Part shown: positions 35,284 to 44,038 of the stretch, one piece after another
Layout of the letters: each line of letters starts with the position of its first letter
Position numbering within the stretch: the first letter of the stretch is position 1
DNA from: Paenibacillus taichungensis
GTDB lineage: Bacteria; Bacillota; Bacilli; Paenibacillales; Paenibacillaceae
DNA: 64,000 bases
Direction of reading: 5' to 3'
Assembly: GCF_003287275.1 (NCBI RefSeq)
Contig: NZ_QEVW01000008.1
Coordinates: 124,001 to 188,000 of the forward strand
Translations under genes and position numbers: made by a program
The notes under the pieces: generated by a model
The model's input: only the letters and a program-made list of their open reading frames with translations
Told to the model about the DNA's origin: nothing
The model's database searches: none

Positions 35284-35739
35284 GTGTCAGCAGAGCAAGT
35301 GAATCTACAACTTATAAACCCAGAAAACGAATTAGAGTGTATCCAGCTTCAACCGCGCGAAGACCAATTGAATTTGGTAGCAAGCAATGCAGATTCATTA
35401 ATACATGCGACGAAGGAAATCACCTCGAAGCCATACGGAATTTTTGCAGAGGAGCGTATGATAGGCTTTATTTTATTTGATAATGAGATATATAATGATG
35501 GATATTATTGGATACTTCGATTCATGATCGATGAGAAATACCAGGGAAAAGGATACGCCAAATTGGCGATCAAGGAAGTGATTCATAAGTTAAAAGAGAG
35601 AACCGATTGCAAGCAAATCAGGGTATCTCATGTGCCGCACAACATAGTGGCAAACGCTTTATATAAGAAATCCGGGTTTCAGGAGACGGGTGAATTCGAG
35701 GACAATGGTGACATCATATTAAGTTATTATATAAGTTGA
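35284..35739 (+). CDS. GNAT acetyltransferase, spermidine/spermine-type (BltD/PaiA-like)
   Basis: A 151-residue acetyl-CoA-dependent N-acetyltransferase. The acetyl-CoA loop is QGKGYAKLAIKEVIH and the preceding strand is YYWILRFMIDEKY, as in the diamine acetyltransferase group. The start is GTG at 35284 with AAGGAGA 7 bases upstream; an out-of-frame ATG overlaps it. A second GNAT gene follows 13 bases later, so they form an operon behind promoter-like repeat copy 2. Substrate unproven. Confidence 0.8.
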   Translation: MSAEQVNLQLINPENELECIQLQPREDQLNLVASNADSLIHATKEITSKPYGIFAEERMIGFILFDNEIYNDGYYWILRFMIDEKYQGKGYAKLAIKEVIHKLKERTDCKQIRVSHVPHNIVANALYKKSGFQETGEFEDNGDIILSYYIS

Positions 35740-35752
35740 GGAGTGGTACCTG

Positions 35753-36181
35753 ATGATTAGAGAGGCCGAAGCAAGGGATGTCGAGGTTATTGAAAGGTTG
35801 TACAAAGAATTATTACCGAACAACCTGAATACGAAGGTACTGGCGGAGCGAATTGAAGAAGTAAGGAATAATTCCAACAGTTTCTTATTCGTTTACGAAG
35901 TTGGTGATCAGGTTATTGGGACTGCGCATTTACATATTTGTCTGGATGCTTTGGTGGAAAATAGACCGTTTGGCGTGGTTGAGCGGGTTATCATTACGGA
36001 GCATGTGCAGAGTAAGGGATATGGATCTGAACTTATGAAGCACATAGAGGATGTATGCATTCAGAAAAATTGTGTAAAGATTTTTCTCACCAGCGGTTCA
36101 TCCAGGGACGAAGCACACAGCTTCTACACGAAGTTAGGATACGATGGGGAATCCAGCAAGGCTTTTAAAAAATATGTATAA
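35753..36181 (+). CDS. GNAT acetyltransferase
   Basis: A 142-residue GNAT with the usual order: MIREAEARDVEVIERLYKEL at the N-terminus, VIGTAHLHI strand, VVERVIITEHVQSKGYGSELMKHIE acetyl-CoA site and YTKLGYD near the end. The substrate is unknown. GAGGAG lies 9 bases before the ATG. Second gene of the tandem GNAT operon. Confidence 0.82.
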   Translation: MIREAEARDVEVIERLYKELLPNNLNTKVLAERIEEVRNNSNSFLFVYEVGDQVIGTAHLHICLDALVENRPFGVVERVIITEHVQSKGYGSELMKHIEDVCIQKNCVKIFLTSGSSRDEAHSFYTKLGYDGESSKAFKKYV

Positions 36182-36246
36182 AACAGCTCAAGCTTGATTG
36201 TATATTCGTATCCATATGTTTTCTGAATTGATGGGAGGATATATAG

Positions 36247-36657
36247 ATGAAAGACATGAACTATTATGAAACTTTTATTGCAGTAGCAGAAGATTGTCCT
36301 GTTCAAGTGGCAGAGATCCCCAAAGCCAAAAACAGCGGCAAAACCGTTCCAGTTATACAGTATGAAATGATAACAAACCACCCTTATCAATATACGCAAG
36401 AGGATGTCATGTTTGAAGTATTCGCGCAGCGCAATGATATTCCAGATGAACAAAGATCACTAGAGAGAACCAAGTTTTTCTCCAAGGGACAACCCTGTCT
36501 TCGCACTTCTTCGTTGGGGAAACGTTACGGTTGGGGCATTCATCATAATTCACAAGGAAAAGTGGCGATCTACGCCGTAGAATCAGAAGCATATCAAGAG
36601 TTCTTAAACGATAGCAGTTTAAAACATGTAAAGGCGATGCGCTCGAGCCGTCAATAG
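36247..36657 (+). CDS. DUF6157-like conserved hypothetical protein
   Basis: A 136-residue soluble protein. MNYYETFIAVAEDCPVQ, VIQYEMITNHPYQYTQEDVMFEV and RTSSLGKRYGWGIHHN match my recollection of the DUF6157 family, whose function is unknown. GGGAGG lies 9 bases before the ATG. It stands alone between GNAT genes and an unrecognised gene. Confidence 0.7.
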   Translation: MKDMNYYETFIAVAEDCPVQVAEIPKAKNSGKTVPVIQYEMITNHPYQYTQEDVMFEVFAQRNDIPDEQRSLERTKFFSKGQPCLRTSSLGKRYGWGIHHNSQGKVAIYAVESEAYQEFLNDSSLKHVKAMRSSRQ

Positions 36658-36753
36658 CTCTATCCGTTGGAGCACCAAGTACAAAGAATAAAAACAAACA
36701 TAGGGCGAGATTGAAGGTCTTTCAAGACGTCCGCTACAAGCAGGAGGCAAGAG

Positions 36754-37215
36754 ATGCACCCTTTAACCCAAGAAACAACAGATACATTATTGGAAGCAAT
36801 GAACGCATACAAAAGAATCGCACAAGAACTGATCGACAAATTGATCTCGGAAACCAGTCAGGCTGAGAAGGAAGAGATCATTACTGGAGCGTACTACTTG
36901 CTTTCTAATGAAGAAGTATTAAACGGTGAAGAATATTTGAGTGGAAACTGGCATTTTGATGTTCATGGAGAGCATTGCATGTTCGAGAATGCAGAAACAG
37001 GGCAAACGTTGGAGGTTTCTCTCGGCAGTAAAGATGATGTTGGAAACATGGACCCTTATTTTTTTTATAACTTTTTGAAATCCACTGCAAATTATGAACA
37101 CCTGATCACCTATTTCGAAAATCCCTTTGGGGATATGTTGGATTTATTTGAAAGTTTGGCGGCCCAGAATGTGCTAATTCATGTTCATGGCGTTGAATAT
37201 AGAAAGCTTCTTTAA
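36754..37215 (+). CDS. Hypothetical protein, 153 aa
   Basis: Not recognised with confidence. An acidic soluble protein with an N-terminal amphipathic helix (TLLEAMNAYKRIAQELIDKLIS), then a part containing NWHFDVHGEHCMFENAETGQTLEV and a NMDPYFFYNFLKST stretch. The pattern recalls DUF6896-type proteins, which are often encoded with toxin-immunity genes, but I cannot establish this. AGGAGG lies 8 bases upstream. No toxin gene is next to it. Confidence 0.65.
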   Translation: MHPLTQETTDTLLEAMNAYKRIAQELIDKLISETSQAEKEEIITGAYYLLSNEEVLNGEEYLSGNWHFDVHGEHCMFENAETGQTLEVSLGSKDDVGNMDPYFFYNFLKSTANYEHLITYFENPFGDMLDLFESLAAQNVLIHVHGVEYRKLL

Positions 37216-37297
37216 CTGCGTACAGCAGTATCCCGTTCATTCAAAGGAATACGTTTGAAGAGAAGAACGGGATTATTCGTTACGACATAAAGAAAGA

Positions 37298-38200
37298 TCA
37301 GTGTTGTACGCGTATGACAATATCCTGGTCATGATTGCCGAACCCGGATCCATAAAGTGTTAATCCCCCGACGTTAGCGCCCTCCTCGTCAACCGTGAAA
37401 CGAAGCGTCCAGAATGGTTCCTCCAGTTGGATATCCTCGATCGTCACGTCTGACATCCACTCTCCATCCATATACGTACCCGAGCCATCCACACGAATGG
37501 TCTTTAATAATCCATATTGATTCACATTGCGATGCCACCATGTCGGTGTATATTTGCCTCTAGCAGCTCTTCCGAAGTCAGCGGGGCTTGTCCATGTTCC
37601 AAGCGAAATGCCGTTAAACGTAAATCGGATATCCGATGGCCAATGATCTCGTAAACCCGGGGCTTCAGAAGCCAATTCCACTGAAATTTCAATGGCTTTA
37701 GCAGTCTCATCAGGAAGCATATAGTTAGGCGTTTTGTATTCGACATAACCTCTTCCAAACCAGAGGATGGCAGCATGGACCCGCTCAGGATCAAGAAAGT
37801 AGCGTGGGTCGTCCCAGACTCCTATTTCTTTCTCGTGTGTTCCAAGACCGCAGGTAGGATGAACTTCAAATGCAGTATAGTGACCCACTGAAATGGTCTG
37901 TTCTCTAATTCTTGCTGTCCGATTGGCGGATGGCAGTTCGATCTCGATGTTATTTTGTGTGAGGAAACACAATTTGTGCGTGCCTCCATTCAGGCGTATC
38001 CTGCGGCTATCGATCAATCCGGCTTGCTCAAGCTTTCGTATGTGCATCGTGACGATGGAGGGGCTAAGTTCTAACACAGCCGCAATATCCTTCACATTCA
38101 TTTCACCATCTGCAATAAAATCCATTATTTTCCATCTAACCTCGCTTGCCAACGCTTCGTATAATGGTATGAATTTTGAATCTCCGTTCGCTTTGATCAT
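37298..38200 (-). CDS. ArsR-type winged-helix regulator with large C-terminal domain
   Basis: A 300-residue regulator. Residues 10-80 form an ArsR/HTH_20 winged helix (FIPLYEALASEVRWKIMDFIADGEMNVKDIAAVLELSPSIV-like order). The remaining 215 residues form a domain with tryptophan-rich beta segments (GTWTSPADFGRAARGKYTP, GEWMSDVTIEDIQ) that I do not recognise. The gene is divergent from a GH43 xylosidase gene and is likely its sugar-responsive regulator. ATG 38200 follows TAGGAG at about 11 bases. An upstream in-frame start at 38236 is less likely. Confidence 0.8.
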   Translation of the reverse strand: MIKANGDSKFIPLYEALASEVRWKIMDFIADGEMNVKDIAAVLELSPSIVTMHIRKLEQAGLIDSRRIRLNGGTHKLCFLTQNNIEIELPSANRTARIREQTISVGHYTAFEVHPTCGLGTHEKEIGVWDDPRYFLDPERVHAAILWFGRGYVEYKTPNYMLPDETAKAIEISVELASEAPGLRDHWPSDIRFTFNGISLGTWTSPADFGRAARGKYTPTWWHRNVNQYGLLKTIRVDGSGTYMDGEWMSDVTIEDIQLEEPFWTLRFTVDEEGANVGGLTLYGSGFGNHDQDIVIRVQH

Positions 38201-38377
38201 CCTTAACAATCTCCTAACCAGATCTATTGAAATCACATATATATTAATTTAACGAAAATAACTTGACTCTTCAACTCTAACGCATTGAAAGAATGATTGC
38301 GATAGTGTTTAATTTTTTTATCTGCTTATGAAGCTGGATTCTTAAATATGTGAATTAGAGAAAAAGAGGTGGCTCAA

Positions 38378-39868
38378 ATGAAATACAATAATCCGGTCAT
38401 TAAAGGATTCTATCCAGATCCGAGCATCTGCAAGGTGGATGACACTTATTATCTGGTATGCAGTTCTTTTCAGTACTTTCCGGGTGTCCCGCTATTTGAA
38501 AGCAAAGATTTATTGAATTGGACGCAAATCGGTCATTGTTTAACCCGAAAAAGCCAGATTCATTTGGAGACGGTGGGCAGCTCCGGAGGAGTTTTCGCCC
38601 CTACAATTCGATACAACAACGGGCGATTCTTCATGACCACGACGAACGACACGACGCGTCAGAATTTCTATATATGGACTGACGATATATACGGGGAGTG
38701 GTCAGAACCGATTATTGTGGATCAAGGGGGAATCGATCCCGATCTGTATTTTGAAGACGGCAAGGCCTTCTTTATGAGCAACGGAACCGACGATGAAGGA
38801 ATTGGGGGAATCATTCAGTGTGAAATTGACATTGAAACAGGTCACAAAAAGACCCCAAGCCGTTCAGTATGGCAAGGATCAGGCGGACGTTATCTGGAAA
38901 GTCCACATTTGTATAAAATGAATGGATATTATTACCTCATGGCATCTGAAGGCGGAACCGAATACGGTCATATGGTCACGTATGCGCGGGGAGATTCTCC
39001 TTCCGGTCCTTTCGAACCCTATGCCAAGAATCCTGTTCTGACCAACCGTAATCTTGGCGGTTACGAGTTGCAGGGGGTTGGTCATGGCGACCTGATTCAG
39101 GACGAGGAAGGCAATTGGTGGATCTTCCATTTGGGATTCCGTCAGAGTGGGCAATGGCTTACCTATCATCATCTGGGCCGGGAAGTATTTCTTACGCCAG
39201 TTACCTTTGACGAGGAAGGCTGGTTTACAGCAGGGCACGAAGGTACGACGCTTATGAGTTTTGACACTGATCGTATCTCTGACACAGTCATTCAACAAGA
39301 GAAGAAAAGCTATACGTTCGAGAACACGGATTGGAATCTGGACTGGTGTTATCTTCGTCATCCGAATACAGAAAATTACATGTTAGAGCAAGGCAACTTA
39401 AAATTAAAAGGAACCGAAGTGACACTGGATGTTCCAGCATCCCCGACATTTATTGGGCTACGTCAAAAAGACTTTGACGCGACCATCTCTGTTGACGTTA
39501 GTCTTACGAATGGCGAGGCAGGCATCACCATCTACATGGATGAACAGCACCATTATGACTTGGCCCTTCGCAAAGAGCAGAGCGGGTATAAGGTGATTGA
39601 GCGTCTGAATATTGGGGATATCAAATCAGTCGAAAATGAAGTGGAACTGGGAAGTGATCATCATGCCACTTTGGTAATACAGGCAAGCCATGAACGCTAT
39701 AGCTTCCTTATTCGTGCAGATGGCAAGGACATCCTTTTAGGGACAGCACAGACGAAATACCTTTCCTCAGAAGTTGCCGGGGGATTTACAGGCGTGCTCA
39801 TTGGTCTATACGCTAGTGGAGAAGATTCTGTGGCTGAGTTTTCTAAATTTAAGTGTGATTATCTTTGA
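38378..39868 (+). CDS. Glycoside hydrolase family 43 beta-xylosidase/arabinofuranosidase
   Basis: A 496-residue intracellular enzyme with no signal peptide. Residues 1-300 are the five-bladed propeller, starting NPVIKGFYPDPSICKVDD with the catalytic Asp, then GGIDPDLYFEDGKAFFM and YLESPHLYKMNGYYYLM with the general acid Glu. Residues 310-496 are the GH43 C-terminal concanavalin-like domain (DWNLDWCYLRHP; FDATISVDVSLTNGEAGITIYMD). It releases xylose or arabinose from short oligosaccharides. AAGAGGTGG lies before ATG 38378. The divergent ArsR-type gene is its probable regulator. Confidence 0.9.
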   Translation: MKYNNPVIKGFYPDPSICKVDDTYYLVCSSFQYFPGVPLFESKDLLNWTQIGHCLTRKSQIHLETVGSSGGVFAPTIRYNNGRFFMTTTNDTTRQNFYIWTDDIYGEWSEPIIVDQGGIDPDLYFEDGKAFFMSNGTDDEGIGGIIQCEIDIETGHKKTPSRSVWQGSGGRYLESPHLYKMNGYYYLMASEGGTEYGHMVTYARGDSPSGPFEPYAKNPVLTNRNLGGYELQGVGHGDLIQDEEGNWWIFHLGFRQSGQWLTYHHLGREVFLTPVTFDEEGWFTAGHEGTTLMSFDTDRISDTVIQQEKKSYTFENTDWNLDWCYLRHPNTENYMLEQGNLKLKGTEVTLDVPASPTFIGLRQKDFDATISVDVSLTNGEAGITIYMDEQHHYDLALRKEQSGYKVIERLNIGDIKSVENEVELGSDHHATLVIQASHERYSFLIRADGKDILLGTAQTKYLSSEVAGGFTGVLIGLYASGEDSVAEFSKFKCDYL

Positions 39869-39874
39869 AAAGGT

Positions 39875-39907
39875 AAGGGGAGGGACTTTTGTTCCTTCTC
39901 TTTTTTT
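39875..39907 (+). terminator. Rho-independent terminator after GH43
   Basis: GGGGAGGGAC / GTTCCTTCTC with a TTTT loop and seven T residues. Confidence 0.8.
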
Positions 39908-40063
39908 GAATTCTTGTGATTTTTCAAACAAAAGAGTAGTAGCACGTGTTTATGTATTAGATGCCGCAAGCAAATAATGAGTTGTATGCTGAGAATCAAG
40001 TATAGATTAAAACATATTTGGATAACCATCGAGGAGTAAGTTGTAGTAGAGAGGGAGAAGGCA

Positions 40064-40927
40064 ATGAGTGATAAGACTTCATATTCGTTAGTAGCAGCGA
40101 ATCAAACTAGCTATGCCAAGTATTTTGCGACGTATAGAAAGAATATCTGGTTTAGACCGAGCTGGGCATCCCTTCAAGAAATGATGCTAGACGCAAGTGA
40201 TTGTTATTGGATCTATCAAGATAATCAACGAGTGGGAGGGATTTCTTTGACAAGTAATGAACTTGGATCTTTCTTTATGATCCCTCCATCCACGTTGACT
40301 GTAGGTATGGTTCATTTCTTAAAGAGTTATGCCATTCAAAATTCAGGGGGTCAGTCAAAAGTAGATGCTTACAATGTTCTGGCTGAACATATTGATGTGT
40401 TGAAGTCGGCTGGTTTCGAAGTTTTAAACACAAGGAAATGTATGATTAGACCTACAGAGAAGATTGAAAATGACCTCCATACTGATTGTATTTGTATTAA
40501 ACCCCAATTGGAACATTTGCCAAGCATTGTTCAAGTCATGAACGAATCATATCGTGGAGGAATGGATGAGGGAAATCTGGATACATATCGGGATGACGTG
40601 AGTTATTATTTTGAACATAACCGTCAGGATGAGCTATTGAATGCATCATCGGTTTTAGTAGATAAAAAGACGAACGAGGTTGTTGGATTTTGTTTGATTT
40701 CGATGTGGGAGGATATGCCTCTTGTGTATGATATAGCAGTTAAGCCGTGCTATAGTAATCAGGGTTTGGGAAGATATATGTTATTCAAGGCGATTTCTCA
40801 TCTGGAAGGTTTCTCTCCAACCATTCGTTTGTTCGTTATATTAGGAAATAAGGCTGACTATTTATATACCAGATTAGGTTTTCTTTCAGGAGAGGAAACA
40901 TCTCACTTGGTTTATAGAGTCGTGTAG
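40064..40927 (+). CDS. GNAT acetyltransferase, two-domain type
   Basis: A 287-residue protein with a degenerate N-terminal GNAT-like half (about 1-130) and a complete C-terminal GNAT domain (about 145-287; LVYDIAVKPCYSNQGLGRYMLFKAI with the Q-x-x-G-x-G/A acetyl-CoA loop, YLYTRLGF). The substrate is unknown. GAGAGGGAG precedes the ATG. It is followed by a GrpB-family gene 48 bases later. Confidence 0.78.
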   Translation: MSDKTSYSLVAANQTSYAKYFATYRKNIWFRPSWASLQEMMLDASDCYWIYQDNQRVGGISLTSNELGSFFMIPPSTLTVGMVHFLKSYAIQNSGGQSKVDAYNVLAEHIDVLKSAGFEVLNTRKCMIRPTEKIENDLHTDCICIKPQLEHLPSIVQVMNESYRGGMDEGNLDTYRDDVSYYFEHNRQDELLNASSVLVDKKTNEVVGFCLISMWEDMPLVYDIAVKPCYSNQGLGRYMLFKAISHLEGFSPTIRLFVILGNKADYLYTRLGFLSGEETSHLVYRVV

Positions 40928-40975
40928 AGAAATGATGATAGAAACTATACTTAATGAAATCAAAGGGAGGACTAC

Positions 40976-41521
40976 ATGGAAGATCAATGGAGAATTGCAA
41001 TGTATGATCCTGCTTGGAGGCATATGTTTCTCGAAACCGGGATGAGATTAAGAGAGGCGTTGGGAGAGACGGCTGTGCGGATTGACCATGTCGGATCAAC
41101 TTCCATCGTCGGAATGGATGCCAAACCGATCATAGATATACAAATTTCCGTATCCAATCACGAAGAATCGCCTAACTACAAACAAGAAATCGAAGCGGCC
41201 GGCTTCGTATTTAGAGAAGAAAATCCCGATAAAACCAAGCGATATTTTCGCGAAGTACCAGGAAGCAGGAGGACACATGTACACATAAGACAAGCAGGGA
41301 GTTTCTCTGAGCAGATGAACTTGCTTTTTAGAGATTATTTGAGGGAACATCCAGAGGATCGATTGAAATATGCAAAAGAGAAGCACAGGCTTATGGCATT
41401 ATACAAGGACCAGCGGCCAAAGTACGTGGAAGGCAAAGGGCCGATGGTGTGGAGCATTTTAGAGAAAGCTCATATATGGTCCCAAGAAATCGGGTGGCAA
41501 CCGGGAGAATCTGACGCGTAG
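40976..41521 (+). CDS. GrpB/UPF0157 family nucleotidyltransferase-fold protein
   Basis: A 181-residue protein with the GrpB family signature (AVRIDHVGSTSIVGMDAKPIIDIQ, then RRTHVHIRQAGS and FRDYLREHPEDRLKYAKEKHRLMA). The fold is nucleotidyltransferase-like and members are sometimes fused to dephospho-CoA kinase, but the reaction is not known. GGGAGG lies 6 bases before the ATG. Confidence 0.88.
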   Translation: MEDQWRIAMYDPAWRHMFLETGMRLREALGETAVRIDHVGSTSIVGMDAKPIIDIQISVSNHEESPNYKQEIEAAGFVFREENPDKTKRYFREVPGSRRTHVHIRQAGSFSEQMNLLFRDYLREHPEDRLKYAKEKHRLMALYKDQRPKYVEGKGPMVWSILEKAHIWSQEIGWQPGESDA

Positions 41522-41562
41522 GAACATTCATTGGAGATGGATAACCTTATGGGAGTGGTGAG

Positions 41563-41985
41563 ATGAACATTGGAAGAAAGCTTCTGACGACCGTTCTAAC
41601 CATCATTTGTTTTACTTTGACTGCAAGTATCATATCCATAAATGAATCTTACAGCTTTGATTTTTATATTATTGTTTATCTTGTATATGCGACTCCCCTG
41701 ATCACATTGATTGGGCTACCGTTATCCCTATTGCTGGATTATCTGTTGAGCAGATCTCGTTTCACAAATTATGTCATTTATTTAAGTTTGAGAATACTAG
41801 GTTATGCATGTGCAGGAGTGTTAGGAATGTATTTCTATTATTTGCTCATGGGCGCGGGAGAAGAAATTCTAAATTTTAAAGAAACGATAGTTTTGAGCTT
41901 ATTTGGCGTTCTAGCTGCTATACTATTTGTGTTGATCGATCTGGGATTGGAAGGTTTGTTAACGGTGCGTAAAAGGAAGACGTAG
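41563..41985 (+). CDS. Hypothetical four-helix membrane protein
   Basis: A 140-residue protein with four hydrophobic segments (about 8-26, 34-58, 70-95, 108-130) and a basic end (RKRKT). No family recognised. GGGAGTGG lies before the ATG. It sits 41 bases after the GrpB gene and may share its transcript. Confidence 0.65.
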   Translation: MNIGRKLLTTVLTIICFTLTASIISINESYSFDFYIIVYLVYATPLITLIGLPLSLLLDYLLSRSRFTNYVIYLSLRILGYACAGVLGMYFYYLLMGAGEEILNFKETIVLSLFGVLAAILFVLIDLGLEGLLTVRKRKT

Positions 41986-42029
41986 TCATAACAATTGCTG
42001 ATTTCATATTATTTTTCAGGAGGAATAAG

Positions 42030-42557
42030 ATGCCAACTCATTGTGCAATTCTTGTAATCGATGTTCAGGTAGCCATGTTCGATGAATCAGATCCCGTATA
42101 TCAGGGGGACGTATTGCTTCAGAAAATACAACACGTCATTGCCAAGGCTCGGGAAAAAGGTCACTCCGTTATCTACATTCAGCATAGTGAAGGAGCAGGC
42201 AGTCCCCTTGAGCGTGGAACGGCAGGTTGGGCGATTCATCCGTCCATTGCGCCGATCACTGGTGATCTTGTTATTGAAAAGCAAACCCCTGATTCGTTTC
42301 ACGAAACAGATCTGAATCTGAAATTGCAAGAAAACGGAGTGACGGATCTTATTCTGACTGGCATGCAGACGGAAATATGCTTGGATACGACTTGTCGCAG
42401 AGCAAGTAGCCTTGGCTATGCACTAACCTTGGTTCGTGATGCTCACAGCACATGGAATTCCAACATTCTTCAAGCTGAGCAGATTATAGAACATCACAAT
42501 TCGGTTCTGAGCATGTTTGCGAATGTGGTGGATACCGAAAATGTAATGAATGGATGA
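42030..42557 (+). CDS. Isochorismatase family cysteine hydrolase
   Basis: A 175-residue hydrolase with the catalytic triad Asp11 (LVIDVQ), Lys84 (VIEKQTPDSF) and Cys117 (GMQTEICLDTTCR), as in nicotinamidase-related amidohydrolases. The substrate is not predictable. AGGAGG lies 7 bases before the ATG. A small membrane-protein gene starts 6 bases after its stop. Confidence 0.88.
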   Translation: MPTHCAILVIDVQVAMFDESDPVYQGDVLLQKIQHVIAKAREKGHSVIYIQHSEGAGSPLERGTAGWAIHPSIAPITGDLVIEKQTPDSFHETDLNLKLQENGVTDLILTGMQTEICLDTTCRRASSLGYALTLVRDAHSTWNSNILQAEQIIEHHNSVLSMFANVVDTENVMNG

Positions 42558-42563
42558 GATGAA

Positions 42564-42848
42564 TTGAGGTTCAATAAAAGAATATTTAATCTTTCGGCTT
42601 GGCTTGCTGTGTTGGCAGTCATTTTTATTCCTGGAACAGCCTACACGGAGGGGACTTTACGAACAGAGTATGGTTTTCCGTTGCGGTTCTTTACTGATTA
42701 TCACTATAAGAAACCTGATGATACGATCTGGTTCCTTTCCAATGTATCTGTGAATGCTCTTCTTTATCTGTTTAATGTCCTGTTTATATACGCTGGAATT
42801 CATGTTTTACTCTATGTAAAGAAGAGAATGACGAAGCCAAAAGAGTAG
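42564..42848 (+). CDS. Small hypothetical membrane protein, 94 aa
   Basis: A product with two hydrophobic segments (LSAWLAVLAVIFIPGTAY and VNALLYLFNVLFIYAGIHVLLYV) separated by a polar loop with YGFPLRFFTDYHYKKPDD, and a basic tail. TTG start with no strong ribosome-binding site; translation may be coupled to the isochorismatase gene that ends 6 bases earlier. No family recognised. Confidence 0.6.
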   Translation: MRFNKRIFNLSAWLAVLAVIFIPGTAYTEGTLRTEYGFPLRFFTDYHYKKPDDTIWFLSNVSVNALLYLFNVLFIYAGIHVLLYVKKRMTKPKE

Positions 42849-42849
42849 G

Positions 42850-42877
42850 GAGCTGCGACGATCGCGGCTCTTTTATT
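42850..42877 (+). terminator. Rho-independent terminator
   Basis: GAGCTGCGA / TCGCGGCTC with a three-base loop followed by TTTTATT. Confidence 0.75.
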
Positions 42878-42884
42878 ATTACCA

Positions 42885-42903
42885 TATCATGGGTTATGAT
42901 AGA
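42885..42903 (+). repeat. Promoter-like dispersed repeat, weak copy 3
   Basis: ACCATATCATGGGTTATGAT keeps the ACCA-N6-GGGTTATGAT core of the elements at 32929 and 35219 and also lies just upstream of a GNAT gene. The flanks differ. Confidence 0.35.
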
Positions 42904-42930
42904 AGGCACGAATAGATTGGGGATGATGAT

Positions 42931-43497
42931 ATGAAACAGATTCCAACAGAATGGAATTCAGAACGACTTTTCATTTCCGATTTGAAAGAATCTGAGATTT
43001 TCGATATCCAATCCATTGTTGATACGAGTAAATACGTGCTGGAATGGGACGGACGAGATCATGAGCCGGATTATGTGAGAACGTGCTTTGAAGAAGGCAA
43101 TCTTCCTCCTGGGGGAAGGCTGGAGAACTACCGAATTCAGACCATTCGTACGATTCTGCAAAACCAAAATATAGGTGTATTGAGCCTGTACCATGGCTAC
43201 CCCAAGGAGGATTCGGTTTATCTCGAATTTTTGTATATTCATAGTGAGACCCAAAAACAAGGTTATGGACAAGAAATGATGCATGCGTTGACCCGATTAT
43301 TTTTCGAGCTTGGTTATAAGGAAATCAGAATCAACGTGGCACTCAAAAATTGGCCTGCACTACGATTTTGGACCAAGTCGGGATTTGATCAGATTAGCGG
43401 GATTTACGGAGACCTTGAACATTCGAATAAGACTTTTGCCAATATGGAACTGATCAAAACACTTAAAACGCATGATATAGAAAAGGAGAATGGCTAA
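42931..43497 (+). CDS. GNAT acetyltransferase
   Basis: A 188-residue GNAT (RimJ/L-like N-terminus NSERLFISDLKESEIFDIQ; acetyl-CoA loop ETQKQGYGQEMMHALTRLFFELGYKEI; NWPALRFWTKSGF). Substrate unknown. Its stop codon is directly followed by the GTG of the DinB-like gene, with that gene's ribosome-binding site inside this coding region, so the two are co-translated. Confidence 0.82.
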   Translation: MKQIPTEWNSERLFISDLKESEIFDIQSIVDTSKYVLEWDGRDHEPDYVRTCFEEGNLPPGGRLENYRIQTIRTILQNQNIGVLSLYHGYPKEDSVYLEFLYIHSETQKQGYGQEMMHALTRLFFELGYKEIRINVALKNWPALRFWTKSGFDQISGIYGDLEHSNKTFANMELIKTLKTHDIEKENG

Positions 43498-43980
43498 GTG
43501 GAATCTTTCTTTCGTTATAACTGGATCGTGCGTGAGCAATGGTTTGAGTGGTGTGAGGATGTACCGTTGGAAGAGCTGCTTCGGCCTCGAACAGGCGGGG
43601 TAGGCAATATATTGCAAACGTTTTTTCATATCATTGATGTAGAGTGGAGCTGGCTTCAATTATTGCAGGGCAAACCGGATGGTATGGAGAATTTTGATAA
43701 TTATAAAACACTGGAGGCCGTACGACAATTCGATCGCAAGCTGCGACCTGATGTGGAGGCATTTGTTCTATCCTGGGATCCCAGCATGGAAAAGAGACCA
43801 TGCATAGATCCCGAATTGGATAGCACCGTCGTCAAGGAATCGTGGGGAGAAGTGATGCGTCACGTGATTGCTCATGAGATTCACCATATGGGGCAATTAT
43901 CGGTGTGGTCCAGAGAACTGGATAAGAAGCCTGTATCTTCCAATTTCATTGGTAAGGGACTTATTAAACCTGATAACTAG
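43498..43980 (+). CDS. DinB family protein (YfiT/DinB four-helix metal-binding fold)
   Basis: A 160-residue four-helix-bundle protein of the DinB superfamily. The three metal-ligand histidines are visible in FFHIIDVEWSW and in HVIAHEIHHMGQLSVW. Members act as thiol-dependent S-transferases or have unknown function; the name DinB does not imply a role in the DNA-damage response here. GTG start with AAGGAG 9 bases upstream inside the preceding gene. Confidence 0.88.
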   Translation: MESFFRYNWIVREQWFEWCEDVPLEELLRPRTGGVGNILQTFFHIIDVEWSWLQLLQGKPDGMENFDNYKTLEAVRQFDRKLRPDVEAFVLSWDPSMEKRPCIDPELDSTVVKESWGEVMRHVIAHEIHHMGQLSVWSRELDKKPVSSNFIGKGLIKPDN

Positions 43981-44038
43981 AGTTGAAAAGGTGACAGCAA
44001 GGTTCAAATTCTAATTTCAAAGAGAAGGGTCGGGCAAA